64,000 bases of DNA from Streptomyces roseoverticillatus (GCF_000719265.1 NZ_JOFL01000024.1:1-64000); one strand, 5' to 3'. Shown: positions 33,829 to 43,361, counted from the stretch's first letter. Notes: generated by a model from the sequence alone, not told the origin. Made by a program: numbers and translations.

Positions 33829-34588
33829 ATGAGCTGTGACACGGCTGCCGCGCGCTTGCGCCTTGATGCCGCCCTGGCCCGCGTGGCCATGTCCTTCTGC
33901 GGGATGACCGCACGGCCCAACGAGTCGAACTGCGCGTGCCACTGGGGCAGCGCGGAGGAGCTCGCGCTGCTGAAGACGCCGGACACGGAGCTCGATCCGG
34001 ACCTCCTGCACCGGACGTGGTCCGCGTGCGACTGGAAGGACCACGCAGCGGTGCTACGTCGCATCCTGCCCCAGCTCACCCGTGGCTTGGTCCGCGGTCA
34101 TGTCGACGTCGGGCACTTCGCGGAGGAAGTCGGGCACTCCTTCGCCCTCGGAGAGTGGCGGCAATGGCCCGCACAGCAAAGGGCCGCCGTGAGTGAGTTC
34201 CTCTGCGCATGGTGGGCACACACCTTGGTCGATCCGGAACCGGTGGTGCCCGCGCACGGTGTCTTCGTCGTATGCGCTGAGGCATTCGCCGACGTCGGCC
34301 CCTGGCTCAGCATCTGGCAAGCCACTGACCATCCTGCAGCCGACCGGCACCTGGCCGAAGCGGTCGATCGCTGGGAGTGCGACCTGTTGTGCGACGAACT
34401 GCCGTGGAGCGCGTGGGACAACAAGGACGACATGTGCCGCGAACTGGCGCAGTGGCTGGTCCTTCACACCCCGGCCCGGCTCCGGTCACACGGTGCCCCC
34501 CCAGCAGCTGATCCACCGCATACGGCTGCTCGGCCTCTCCCACCCCGACCGCTGGGCGGACCCGCTTCTGGCCGCGTACCGCTTCTGA
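33829..34588 (+). pseudogene. Conserved Streptomyces protein with one-base frameshift in a C7 run
   Basis: The main frame gives about 220 residues: SFCGMTARPNESNCACHWGS, HVDVGHFAEEVGHSFALGEW, REFLCAWWAHTL-like segments, and a C-terminal WECDLLCDELPWSAWDNKDD. It is a helical, unknown Streptomyces-type protein. At the seven-C run 34496-34502 the sense passes to another frame: with six C the product would continue SHGAPQQLIHRIRLLGLSHP and end DPLLAAYRF at 34588, which is a natural end. In the sequence as given, translation instead runs on to 34602 with a nonsense tail. It is either a sequence error or a phase-variable or dead gene. Confidence 0.65.
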
Positions 34589-34660
34589 GCGCGGCGGAAT
34601 GAGGACGAAAGCATGCCGGAACACGCACCCTGGGCGGCTCGTCTTGGCATGGGCGGTTGG

Positions 34661-35095
34661 CTACTGGTACCAACCGTCTCCGCCATCATCGGCGAGAGCA
34701 CGCTCGAGATAATCCTGCAGGTCCCGGGCTACCCATCGGCGGCTGTCGTCCTCGTGCTGCCACACGAAGATGTCGGACCGGGGCGGGGTGCGAATGAATG
34801 CGAACTGGTCGCCGCCGCCGTTGTCGCCGAAGAAGATGAGTGCCTCGAAGGGCATGTAGAGGTCGGCGAGAGAGCCGTCCGACCAGAAGCGGAGGTTCTC
34901 CTCGACGATCCGCTCCAACGGCCAGACCATGTCCACGCCGTCGTGTCCCACGATACCGTCGGTCTCCTGGAGCAGACTGACGAGCTCGGCCGGCAAGCGG
35001 CACCCCAGCTGTTCGGCAGCTGCCAGCCCGGCCGCACTGACCGGCCCTTGGAATTCGGCACCGGAGAACGTCTGACCTGCCGCTTCTCGCCACAT
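34661..35095 (-). CDS. SMI1/KNR4 family protein
   Basis: A 144-residue protein with the SMI1/KNR4 (SUKH) core. AAEQLGCRLPAELVSLLQET, DGIVGHDGVDMVWPLERIVE, then PFEALIFFGDNGGGDQFAFI and SDIFVWQHEDDSRRWVARDL follow the sequence order of the fold (L..elP.dy..ll...nG; li.fgdd..Gd.f.fd; v..w.h). SUKH proteins in bacteria are common immunity proteins against nuclease toxins. No toxin gene is adjacent, so it could be an orphan immunity gene. The start at 35095 gives a compact domain; a start at 35140 is possible but lacks a ribosome site. Confidence 0.85.
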   Translation of the reverse strand: MWREAAGQTFSGAEFQGPVSAAGLAAAEQLGCRLPAELVSLLQETDGIVGHDGVDMVWPLERIVEENLRFWSDGSLADLYMPFEALIFFGDNGGGDQFAFIRTPPRSDIFVWQHEDDSRRWVARDLQDYLERALADDGGDGWYQ

Positions 35096-35519
35096 GAGCG
35101 AAATCCTAGACCCGGCGAGAAGTGCACTTCTTGCGCCCACCTCGCTCGGCTCAGCGGCTGCGCCGCTGTTCGTAGACGGTCAGGGACAGACTCTTCATCG
35201 CGGCAGCCGCCTGCTGGGCATCCGTGCCTCGGTCAATGACCTCCAGGGACGCGGCCGCGGCCGCGGAAAGCCGTACCGCCGGGCACGACGCGAGCCGATG
35301 CCCGCCCCCAACCCCGCCGCTACCGCAACACCCAGAGCCATGAGCCGGCCGCCCAGGACCGGGCCCACGCACAAGCCGCCCAGGGCCGAGGGAAGCTCCT
35401 CAGCGGCCACCCATGCCCGGAACGGTTGGTCGCCTCGGCGCTCTGGAGTGCCTGTGTACACGCCGACAATCGCGCGGCCGTGCATGAGCGCGTCATCTCG
35501 GCGCCCGAGGGTTTCCTTC
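35096..35519. other. No clear gene
   Basis: Reading frames on both strands are open but none shows a family pattern. A minus-strand frame (35195-35551) has weak coding character with a Gly/Ala-rich hydrophobic stretch. Direct GGCCGCGG-rich sequence near 35252-35275 is a simple GC-rich palindrome. Confidence 0.3.
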
Positions 35520-35745
35520 CACACGGACAGATCTCCGGCAGAGTCAAACACTCATCCCGCGCTGGTGCGGCAACTTCCTCCTGACCGCCGCACAGGTCCG
35601 CGGGACACTGCCGAGCGTCGAACGGGCCCTGTCTTTCACCCAGGAAGAGCGAGCCGCGGCCAGGGGTCAGGATTGGCACGACCACGGGCCGGATGAGGAG
35701 ACCGTCCTTGCCGGCCCACTGCGCCAGTGGCGCCGTGCCACCTAG
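35520..35745 (+). pseudogene. C-terminal fragment of a DUF1877-like/unknown Streptomyces protein
   Basis: The plus strand reads TLIPRWCGNFLLTAAQVRGT, then LPSVERALSFTQEERAAARG and ends VLAGPLRQWRRAT at the TAG 35743-35745. This is strongly coding and resembles the C-terminal end of Streptomyces proteins with a 'ltpeqV...l...eraLsf...eR..A' pattern. Upstream the frame loses sense before about 35520 and has no start, so only the last 65-70 residues remain. Confidence 0.5.
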
Positions 35746-35864
35746 GCAGGACTCGGCCTCGTCGGGGGGCAATCTGCTCATCTGCCGACCGGTACTGACC
35801 GGTTGCGAGGACTTGTCGGCGTACGCTCACGAAAAACGCACCGTGACCGGAAAGGACGTGCGCC

Positions 35865-36218
35865 ATGCTCGGCTGGAGCATCCATATATCGGCCCGGACC
35901 CCGGAAGGGTCCGACTCGGACACCGCCCACCTGGCGCACTGGACGGTCGGTGTGTTCGGGCTGGGCTGGCTCACTGACCTCGTCAAGGCGGGCAAGGCCG
36001 AGCAACTGTCGAACTCCGGCTACCCCTGCCGCTACACCGCCCGCGCCGGCGACGTACTGCCGCTGCTTGCCGGCGGAACGCCGCCCCAGGACCGTCCCCA
36101 GGACCGTCCCCAGGACCGTCCTCAGGACCGGGTCCGCGACGTGTGGATGAACTCCGAGCGCATCGCCGCGTGTCCTGCGGATCAGGTCCTGACCATTGAT
36201 GCATGGGACCAGTCGTAA
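35865..36218 (+). CDS. Small unknown protein with tandem PQDR repeats
   Basis: A 117-residue protein preceded by GGAAAGGACG. The N-terminal 70 residues (MLGWSIHISARTPEGSDSDT, then LAHWTVGVFGLGWLTDLVKA) and the C-terminal 40 (VRDVWMNSERIAACPADQVL) form a compact alpha/beta domain of a kind seen in Streptomyces small hypothetical proteins. Between them lies PQDRPQDRPQDRPQDR, encoded by a perfect 12-bp repeat. The function is unknown; the gene is intact. Confidence 0.75.
   Translation: MLGWSIHISARTPEGSDSDTAHLAHWTVGVFGLGWLTDLVKAGKAEQLSNSGYPCRYTARAGDVLPLLAGGTPPQDRPQDRPQDRPQDRVRDVWMNSERIAACPADQVLTIDAWDQS
36084..36131 (+). repeat. 12-bp tandem repeat, four copies, in frame
   Basis: CCCCAGGACCGT is present three times exactly and a fourth time as CCTCAGGACCGG, encoding four PQDR units. 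Being a multiple of three, copy changes keep the reading frame. Confidence 0.9.
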
Positions 36219-36326
36219 GCACCGAGACTCGGTGAAGGCCGCAGGCCTCTTCCGACGCACCGGCACACGGTCATGGTGACCGGCAGTGCCGGCGCGCCGT
36301 CGGCAAGGGGAGTCCCGGACGCCCGA

Positions 36327-36780
36327 TCAGTGGGCCATCCGGCGGTTCATCTCCCGTGCCTGCGCGTTCAGCGCGTCGACGACAACGGCCGATGTTGCCC
36401 GAAGGGCGGCGGGGATTTGCGCGTCGCGCTGGACGCCATCCCTTACCGGGCCGGACACCGGTTCGGGCGTCCCCCCCCTCGATTCCCGCCCGCCTCGCGA
36501 GCGCGACTGCCGTCGCCACGAACCCCTCGGAGAGCGCGAGGATCACAGAGTGCCTCGTCCGGCAGTGCCAGGCGACCAGGCCGCGCACGAAGTCGGCGTA
36601 CACGGCGGGGTCGATCTCCAACGTGTCCGGGTCACAGTCACTGTCACTGCTGCCCTGTCTGATTCCCGAGGACAGCTCGAGCTCCGCCTCGAAGACCTCA
36701 AGCTGCCGAAGGAAGAGGCGGCCGGCACCGTTCGACGGGTTCCACAGCGTCTCGTCGCCGACGTCGAAATACATGCTCAT
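36327..36780 (-). pseudogene. DUF6086-like protein with frameshift in a C8 run
   Basis: The protein starts MSMYFDVGDETLWNPSNGAG, followed by DPAVYADFVRGLVAWHCRTR and HSVILALSEGFVATAVALAR. This is the pattern of the Streptomyces DUF6086 family ('vf.vgdetvWNPsn...fv.......'). At the eight-C run 36471-36478 the sense shifts frame. With seven C the chain would go on PEPVSGPVRDGVQRDAQIPA, then VVVDALNAQAREMNRRMAH, and stop at 36327. The combined length would be about 150 residues. As written the gene is frameshifted; a homopolymer sequence error is possible. Confidence 0.65.
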
Positions 36781-37234
36781 CGCTCATCCCCCTGCTCAGC
36801 GGCCCTGGCCCAGGGTAGGTGACCGGGTAGCTGGCAGGCACCGCGGCAAGAGCGGCGACGTCCCCCGGCCGCACCGGGGAACCGGAGCAGGCGACGTTCG
36901 ATGGGCCCCTCACCCGCTGGCCGCCGGGGCCGGGCCACTCGATCAGGCATGGCGCTACCGCTGCGCGGCGGACGAGCTGCTGCTGCAGCGGATGGCCGGT
37001 GGGCAGACACGCGCTGAGGCGCTCGGCTGACCCGGGGGTGACGCAGAGCAGGGTGTCGCCGGCCAGGCACGTGCCGCGGCGGCGCTCCCACTTGATGGCG
37101 TTGAGCGTCTTACGGACGCCGGTTCGTTCGGCTTCACGGAGACTAGCGGTGGCGGCGCCGTTCGGGTGGCCAGAACGCGTAGCGCTACCTGCACCACCGC
37201 CGTGCCACCTCCCGCCGGGAGGAGCCGAGTCAGC
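36781..37234. other. No clear gene
   Basis: A short plus-strand frame ending at 37030 has coding look (RYRCAADELLLQRMAGGQTR) but no start or family. The rest shows nothing I can name. Confidence 0.3.
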
Positions 37235-37726
37235 TCATGCCCTTGATGTACTGGGATGGATGATACGGAGCCCGGCGAAGTCCTGCGGCTCGGCTTCGCT
37301 GCCACCAAGGGCGAAAGCTAGGGGCACCACGATAAGCCCGAAGAGGAAGCCGCCCAGCCACCGGCCGAGAGCCTGGTGCAGCCGGGGCCGGCCGCCATCA
37401 CTGCTGCGCACCACACTGGTGCCCACCAGCGCCTTGCCCGTACTCGCGCGGACCATCACCACCAGCACCACGTGATTGACGAAGGACACAGCCACACCGC
37501 CGGCCAGAACGCTGGCCCACACGGGACCCGGGATGGCCATGCTCGTGACCTGCGACATGAAGTAGACGAGCCCCGCCGCAAGCCCACTGGCGAAAGAGAG
37601 CATTCCGTCAAGAACAGCCGCTGCGTAACGCCGCCTCAGGCTCGCCGACCGGATGCCGGTCACCGCCACGCTCACACTTCCCCCACGCCCCGAGAAATCA
37701 TCTTCACCAGGACCGTATCCCACCAC
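37235..37726 (-). CDS. RDD family membrane protein
   Basis: A 163-residue protein with three or four hydrophobic segments. SASLRRRYAAAVLDGMLSFA (about residues 27-46) is the RDD-type opening: Arg, a small gap, then Asp in the first membrane helix. VWASVLAGGVAVSFVNHVVL and LGGFLFGLIVVPLAFALGG are further membrane segments, and STGKALVGTSVVRSSDGGRP is the conserved 'GkTpGK...l.VV...G' cytoplasmic loop. RDD proteins are of uncertain function, some being Na+/H+ antiport related. The GTG at 37726 is used; a GTG nearer the RDD region is possible. Confidence 0.82.
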   Translation of the reverse strand: MVGYGPGEDDFSGRGGSVSVAVTGIRSASLRRRYAAAVLDGMLSFASGLAAGLVYFMSQVTSMAIPGPVWASVLAGGVAVSFVNHVVLVVMVRASTGKALVGTSVVRSSDGGRPRLHQALGRWLGGFLFGLIVVPLAFALGGSEAEPQDFAGLRIIHPSTSRA

Positions 37727-38543
37727 CCATCAGGAGCCTCCCGCGCCCGACGCCTTGCGAGGTGTGACGCAACGGGCCGACGCCTCGTGTCCGACGGCGT
37801 TGGCGGCGGACGCGAGCCTGTTGAGCGCGCGGTCCGCGGCGCCCCGCCGCCGGGCCGGCGGCGGGGCCCGATCCGCTGCGTGGGACTCCGGGCGACGCCG
37901 TACGGGAAAGCGGAACCGGACCGGGCTGCGCCAGCTGTACCGCGAGCGCCCGGAGGTGCTGTTTGCCCATCCGGGCGCTCGCGGCGGCCACGAGTGTGCT
38001 GGAGACCCCGGCACCGTGGTGGTGGTCAAGGTGCTCACTCGCTGGACGGATCCGGTCGAGGCGATGGTCGACGTCCGTCGTCACCGGGGCGCGTGAGCAA
38101 CTGGTTGTCACCGGCTCAACGGAGTCGGGAGGAGGTGTATCCGGCGGCGATCGAGACGGCCGTGGCCCAGCACCGCACCCGGACCTGGTCCACTACCGGG
38201 TGCTGTACGGGCCGCCGCGGCATCGGGCGCTCGCTGACCATCTGGTGCGGCCGCTGGAGCAGCGCGATCCGGCCGTGCGTCGCAACGGCATCAAGACGCT
38301 GCACATCAGGCCGCAGGCACATCCGGATCTTGTCCTCATCGCTACCCGGGGGCAGGCCCATCCAGAGGCCCCCCGGCGACTGTTCCCGGAGAGTCCCAAT
38401 CAGGCGACCTCGGACACTGGCGACTAGCGTGGAAACCAGGAAGCACCCGCGTCCCGGGGTCGTGCGCCTGTGGCAACTGTTGAGCCGTCAACCGGGAATG
38501 CCGCTCCGTGGCGCGTCAGTATAACCATGAGGAGATGGTGAGG
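37727..38543. other. Degraded or non-coding 0.8-kb region
   Basis: Several plus-strand frames show patches with coding bias (for example RTGLRQLYRERPEVLFAHPG near 37920-37980, and HPDLVHYRVLYGPPRHRALA near 38175-38240) but they are in different frames, without start signals or family patterns. This looks like old gene debris. The gene at 38544 has its ribosome site at the right end. Confidence 0.35.
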
Positions 38544-39212
38544 ATGTCGCACCAATATTCAGGAGCAGAAAGCGGACCCTCGACACGTAAACTTGAGAAC
38601 GCAGAGCCCGAAAGGATCCCCGACGGGCTGGCCGCCGAGCTGTCGGCGCACCAGGCAGCCAGTGGACGCATGCGCGAGTTCTTCCCGGACGTTCCTGTTG
38701 TTCTCGATGGGGAAGCCGTCGAGGACCTTGAGCGCATGAACGCGGAACTGGTGCAGCCCTTGTTCATGACGCGCCTGGTTTACGATTCATCCTTGGCTCT
38801 GGGGGCCTTCACTAACCGTGAAGCAATGCTTGCGGAGGCGCGCCGCATGCATGCCCAGGCCGATGAAAGGTCACTCGCGTCAGCACTCGAGGCGATCTGT
38901 ACACAGCCACCCGACTCCTTGCCCACCCAGGTATGTTTCTTCGAAGACATCAACGAGGGGGGCGATGTGAAGTGTGTGGACGCGGGGCTGGGGTACCCAG
39001 ACTTGAGTAAGGTGCACAGAGGTTTTCTTGGCACGCAGGATTGGAATTTCGTCATCTCCTCCCTCAGCCAATGCCGATTCGACGTGTCGCTCTTCGATCT
39101 CCTCCAATGGCACGGAGACGAGTTCTTCCAGCCTAAGGGATGCAACACACCGGATCTGGGTCGATTCCGCTGGAACGATCTAGCAGTTTCGATCGCAAAC
39201 TGGGGAACGTAA
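38544..39212 (+). CDS. Unknown protein with C-terminal beta/gamma-crystallin-like domain
   Basis: A 222-residue protein starting MSHQYSGAESG, with GGAGATGGTGAGG upstream. The N-terminal 120 residues are hydrophilic and helical. The last 100 (CFFEDINEGGDVKCVDAGLG; QDWNFVISSLSQCRFDVSLF; PDLGRFRWNDLAVSIAN) have the two-motif pattern of beta/gamma-crystallin-like or I36 inhibitor folds: 'vclyed.nf.G.......l' and 'wND.iSSi'. Such domains bind calcium or inhibit proteases in secreted proteins, yet no signal peptide is seen here. Codon use and GC content are lower than in the neighbours, suggesting a different origin. Confidence 0.65.
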   Translation: MSHQYSGAESGPSTRKLENAEPERIPDGLAAELSAHQAASGRMREFFPDVPVVLDGEAVEDLERMNAELVQPLFMTRLVYDSSLALGAFTNREAMLAEARRMHAQADERSLASALEAICTQPPDSLPTQVCFFEDINEGGDVKCVDAGLGYPDLSKVHRGFLGTQDWNFVISSLSQCRFDVSLFDLLQWHGDEFFQPKGCNTPDLGRFRWNDLAVSIANWGT

Positions 39213-39506
39213 CCAACCGGGAGAAGTCCGCAGATCACCGGTGCCCTCGGACGTTCGTAGTCGCGGTGCTCAGGCAACGAGCCGGACCAGGACGTTGGAC
39301 GGATCCACGGCGGTGACGGTGCGCGGGAGCGGGCCGGCACTGCAGCGACGTGCATTGCGACGACCGGGTTCTGCTCCGCTCCAGCCGGGACTGCCCCGCC
39401 CCCTGCGAGGGGCGACAAGCCGACCGCCTTGCCCAGCCCCCGCCCCGGTCGCGGCCGCCGTGGATGCCGCGATGCCCAGGGCCTCCGAGGCCGAGCGGAG
39501 GCCGCA

Positions 39507-39834
39507 TCAGCCGGTGACTGCCGAGGGCTGGGCGAAGGCATAGGAGCGGTAGTCGCGCTCCAGTAGCTCCTCGGAAACGATCGCGTATCCGAGATCGGCC
39601 AGCGCCCGATTGCACTTGTGCAGATCCGCGCTGTCCAGCTCGCCTTTCGTCCCGTGCTTCCCCGGTGACGAGGAAGGCACCGGGGTTGTCCGCACAGACC
39701 AGGGCCGGCGAGCCGAACTTGCTCACACAGATGACGATCCGGGTCCCGCTCACAGTCGCACTTACTGGCACGGTGACAGGCCCGTACTCACTGGAGTCCT
39801 GGGTGTCCCGCTCACTGGCACATCGCACTCCCAT
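39507..39834 (-). pseudogene. Small unknown protein with a one-base frameshift
   Basis: The first frame reads EYGPVTVPVSATVSGTRIVI, CVSKFGSPALVCADNPGAFL, VTG; with one G fewer in the run at about 39659-39662 it continues KHGTKGELDSADLHKCNRAL, ADLGYAIVSEELLERDYRSY and stops at 39507. The combined protein of about 105 residues has no recognised family, but the coding sense in both frames is clear. It is a minus-strand gene in a belt of small unknown genes. Confidence 0.5.
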
Positions 39835-40116
39835 GCACCTTGGCTCCAAAGGCGGTTGCGCAGGAGGCGCTCCGGACAACGGCTAGTCCGATCACCGGCC
39901 CGCCACCGGACAGGTTGCCCAGGCCGACGGCCACTGCGTCACGGCGTCGGCGGGTGCCGGTACGGTGAGTGGCGCTCTGCCTCTGGATGACCCCCGGTAG
40001 CAGCCGGGACTGCCAACCGGAGGCGGGATGTCTGCCCGGCCTCGCAGCGACGAGCTCGACTCTCTGCCGGCTGCGGATGCTGAGTGCCGGGCGATCTCAA
40101 CACCGCTCGGCCCGAT

Positions 40117-40266
40117 CTAGCTGATCATCCAGGCGAACGTTGAGAAGGCGATGAGGCCGAGGAGCCAGAAGGAGCAGCCCGCCTTCGGGTTGCGGCCTTT
40201 GACCCAGGCTCCTTTGACCTTGGTGCCGTACTTGTTGACGTAACCCCTGCGCCAGTGCTTGGCCAT
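40117..40266 (-). CDS. Small basic membrane protein
   Basis: A 49-residue protein, MAKHWRRGYVNKYGTKVKGA continuing to a C-terminal membrane helix (FWLLGLIAFSTFAWMI). GGGGAG lies four bases before the ATG; an in-frame ATG 12 nt upstream (40278) is equally well placed. The basic, glycine-rich head with 'YVN..GT.V.G.WV.G' resembles short Streptomyces proteins carrying a surface-like repeat. It is likely a small inner-membrane protein of unknown role. Confidence 0.65.
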   Translation of the reverse strand: MAKHWRRGYVNKYGTKVKGAWVKGRNPKAGCSFWLLGLIAFSTFAWMIS

Positions 40267-40546
40267 CCCGCTCCCCATGCTCCCCGTGTTCCTCGGCTGC
40301 TCCCCGTGCTCCTCGGCGTGGTCGGGTGTGACCTCTCGAGCTTGCTGGCTTTGAGAGTGCGGTAGCCAGAGAGCGCCTGGCCGTTTGTACTGGTGGCCAG
40401 GGGTGTGAGGGGGATGCAGGTCGACTTGAGGGCTATCGCGGAGCCCCGGGGTGTACACGGCGGCCGGCCGGCCGCGCGGTCTTGTCAAAGAACTCCCTGC
40501 TTGTCAGAGCCGGAAGACCCCGAGCGGAAGGGAGAGGGGAAGTGCG

Positions 40547-40965
40547 ATGGACGATGTGTGGTCACGACTGAGTGCAGTGAAGCGGTGCGACGTGGTGCCG
40601 GAAGTGCGGCGTCGTTCGGCAAGGCCCTGCTGATGCTGCTCCGGCAATATCGGCCATCGCTGCAGGCCGCGGCGGCATCGTCATTATCGGTTCCTCGGTC
40701 GGCCGGTCGCCTCTACGTCGTCTGCCCGCGTGATTGCTTCCCGACCGAGTTGTCCCGGCCGATCGAGCGCCTGACGGCTGGCTTGGGGGCCTTGATCGAC
40801 GAGGAAGGGGCTCTACGCCCTTCCTGTGACAGCCGTAGCCTGAAGTCTCCGCTGGTCATTACCCTGCTGGCTCCGCCGGCCGGCAGTCAGCGGAATGCTG
40901 CGGTGAGCCGTCAGAGAGGCTGGTACGACCCAAGCCGTCTCAAGTCGTACGCACCAGCGGTCTGA
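40547..40965 (+). pseudogene. Unknown protein, probably frameshifted
   Basis: An ATG with GAGGGGAAG upstream starts MDDVWSRLSAVKRCDVVPEV and stops after 28 residues. One base removed at about 40608 would join it to a second frame reading FGKALLMLLRQYRPSLQAAA, RLYVVCPRDCFPTELSRPIE and ending LKSYAPAV at 40965. The LYVVCPRDCF and LKSPLVITLLAPPAGS segments look like strands of an alpha/beta fold, but I do not recognise the family. Confidence 0.35.
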
Positions 40966-41127
40966 TGCTGACGTCGGCCATACCCCGGCCACCTCCCTTT
41001 ACCGGCAGCCCCGCTCACCAGGGCCGGCGAACCTTTAGCGCCGCTTTCGGCGCCTCCTATGCCGCTCCTCATGTGAGCGATCCTTGGACCCGGCACGTCC
41101 ACAGCTCCACCGGTAAGCTGGCGCCTC

Positions 41128-41913
41128 GTGCCGGATACCCGCCGATCCGTCCCGTCGCCCTCCCTGCCGCCGTCGACCGCGCCTCACAGCGGCGCCTGGA
41201 TTCCGCACGGCTTCCAGCTCGATCCGCACTCCCACACCGAGGGCCAGCTGGTGTATGCGGCCGCCGGTGCCCTGGCCACCACGACCGAGCGGGGGACCTG
41301 GGTCGCTCCGGCCCACCGCGTGACGTGGACACCGCCGGGGTTCGAGCATTCGCATCGCTTCTACGGCACCACCGACGCCCGCCTCGTCACCGTCCCGGTC
41401 GACCTGTGCGGCGAGTTGGTGGCGCATCCCAGTGTGTTCGCGGTGAGCCCTCTGCTGCGCGAGGCCCTGCTGGCGCTGACCGACCGCGCAGAAGCCCGCC
41501 CCGGCGCCGTGGGGCGGCTGCTCGCCGTGGTGATCGACGAGCTCGCCGAGACTCCCGAGCAGTCCCTGCACCTGCCTCAGCCCCGTGACGACCGGCTGCG
41601 CGCCGTCACCGACCTCCTGCACGCCGAGCCCGGCCGGAGCGCGACCCTGGCCGAGCTGGGGCGGGCAGCGGGAGCGAGCGAACGGACCTTGAGCCGCCTG
41701 TTCCACACCGAGCTGGGCATGAGTTTCCACCGCTGGCGCACCACGCTGCGGATCCACCATGCCCTGGCCCGGCTCAGCGATGGCCGACCGGTCACCGACA
41801 CGGCGATGGAGTGCGGCTGGTCCAACCCGTCGAGTTTCATCGACGCCTTCACCGAGATCGTCGGCCAGACCCCCGGCCGCTACCAGGCCGGTCTGCGCAA
41901 GCACGGAAGGTAG
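41128..41913 (+). CDS. AraC family transcriptional regulator
   Basis: A 261-residue regulator. The N-terminal cupin domain contains FQLDPHSHTEGQLVYAAAGA (about residue 29) and APAHRVTWTPPGFEHSHRFY. The C-terminal AraC domain (about 160-258) has SATLAELGRAAGASERTLSR as the first helix-turn-helix and MECGWSNPSSFIDAFTEIVG, with QTPGRYQ, as the second. The start is a GTG at 41128. It lies 207 nt upstream of, and in the same direction as, a PobA-like hydroxylase; PobR-type regulators of 4-hydroxybenzoate genes are AraC-like proteins beside pobA, so control of the next gene is plausible. Confidence 0.9.
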   Translation: MPDTRRSVPSPSLPPSTAPHSGAWIPHGFQLDPHSHTEGQLVYAAAGALATTTERGTWVAPAHRVTWTPPGFEHSHRFYGTTDARLVTVPVDLCGELVAHPSVFAVSPLLREALLALTDRAEARPGAVGRLLAVVIDELAETPEQSLHLPQPRDDRLRAVTDLLHAEPGRSATLAELGRAAGASERTLSRLFHTELGMSFHRWRTTLRIHHALARLSDGRPVTDTAMECGWSNPSSFIDAFTEIVGQTPGRYQAGLRKHGR

Positions 41914-42120
41914 CCGGTTACGGCCTGCTGGGCACACGCGCACCGCCCGTCCCAGACCTTGACCTTGGCGGGTTTCCGGGATCCCGTGTCCGCATCCCGG
42001 TTGGTGACGGTCGCTGCCGCGCCCACAGTGGTGGGAGCGGGCCGCACTCTCTGTGCGGCCAACCGGCCGTACATCTGCGCCACGGCCGGTTGTCCCATTC
42101 ACCGGAAGGCTCGGAAAGAC

Positions 42121-43299
42121 ATGGTTGAGACAGCGGGGAACACCACCACCGTCGTCATCGTCGGCGCCGGGGTGGCCGGGCTCACGCTCGGCAACTTCCT
42201 CCTGCGCAGCGGCATCGGCTGCATCGTCGTCGAGAAGCACAGCCGCGCGTACGTCGAGAAGCGGCAGCGTGCGGGCACCGTCGACAGCCGCGGGGTGCGG
42301 ATGTTCCGTGAGTGGGGGCTGGAGGAGGTCGTGAAGGACGGCTCCTCCCCGAAGGAGATCGCGGGCGGCATCTGGATCGACGGGGCCATGTACCCCCTCG
42401 GGTTCGGGGACGGCAACACCGATGCCGTCTTCTGCCCTCAGCAGGTTCTCGTCCGCAACCTCACCGACGCGTTCCTGGAGGCGGGCGGCGACCTGCGTTT
42501 CGAGGCCCTGGACGTCAGCCTGAAGGACATCGACAGCGAGCGTCCCACGGTGCGCTACCGCGATCCCGACGGCACCACCCGGACCGTCGCCTGCGACTTC
42601 GTCGCCGGCTGCGACGGATTCCACGGCGTCAGCCGGGCCTCCATCCCGGCCGACGCGCTCACCCATTACTCCCACGAGTACAAGTACTCCTGGGTCAGCG
42701 TCATGGCCGAGGTACCGGCGGACCCCTTCGGCATGGCGATCCACGACCGCGGCCTGGCCGCACGCTTCCCCCGCGGAGCCGGCGCCAGCCGCCTCTACCT
42801 CCAGTGCCCGGCCGGCGACACCCCCGACCAGTGGCCGGATGAGCGCATCTGGAGCGAACTGGGAGCCCGCTTCGGTGCCGACGTGCCCACCGGCCGCATC
42901 GTCGACAAGCGGATCGTGCCTCTGCGGTCGGTGGTGTTCAGCCCGATGAGCCGCGGCCGCCTCTACCTGCTCGGCGACTCGGCCCACATCGTCCCGCCGA
43001 TGAGCGCCAAGGGCATCCACCTCGCCCTCTACGACACCGAGATGTTCGCCCGCGCGATCATCGCGAAGGTCGAAGAAGGCGACGGGAGCCTGCTCGACAG
43101 CTACTCCGACGCCTGCCTGAGCCACGTCTGGAACTATCAGGCTTACGCGGTCTGGATCACTGACCTGATGCACGACGCGGGCGACGTCTCCTACGAGGGA
43201 GCCTTCCGCAAGGAGATCGCCCGGGCAGAACTGCAGCGGCTGAACGACTCCCCTGCAGCCGGCCGTCTGTACGACGAACTGACCGGGGGGCTGCTTTAA
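42121..43299 (+). CDS. pobA: FAD-dependent aromatic hydroxylase, PobA (4-hydroxybenzoate 3-monooxygenase)-like
   Basis: A 392-residue group A flavoprotein monooxygenase, the length of p-hydroxybenzoate hydroxylase. VVIVGAGVAGLTLGNFLLRS binds the FAD ADP moiety, EKRQRAGTVDSRGVRMFREW is the conserved 'R.RAG.l' stretch, CDFVAGCDGFHGVSR is the DG motif, and GDSAHIVPPMSAKGIHLALY is the GD motif in the PHBH form (HIVPP..AKG). VWNYQAYAVWITDLMHDAG matches the C-terminal PHBH helix. It should hydroxylate 4-hydroxybenzoate or a related phenol to a catechol using NAD(P)H. GGAAAG precedes the ATG. No ring-cleavage genes are nearby, so the product is probably used elsewhere. Confidence 0.85.
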   Translation: MVETAGNTTTVVIVGAGVAGLTLGNFLLRSGIGCIVVEKHSRAYVEKRQRAGTVDSRGVRMFREWGLEEVVKDGSSPKEIAGGIWIDGAMYPLGFGDGNTDAVFCPQQVLVRNLTDAFLEAGGDLRFEALDVSLKDIDSERPTVRYRDPDGTTRTVACDFVAGCDGFHGVSRASIPADALTHYSHEYKYSWVSVMAEVPADPFGMAIHDRGLAARFPRGAGASRLYLQCPAGDTPDQWPDERIWSELGARFGADVPTGRIVDKRIVPLRSVVFSPMSRGRLYLLGDSAHIVPPMSAKGIHLALYDTEMFARAIIAKVEEGDGSLLDSYSDACLSHVWNYQAYAVWITDLMHDAGDVSYEGAFRKEIARAELQRLNDSPAAGRLYDELTGGLL

Positions 43300-43361
43300 G
43301 CAATCCCGGCCACACTGACACCAGCCCGGGCAGCGCTCCGCAAAGCCCTTGCCATAGTCCC

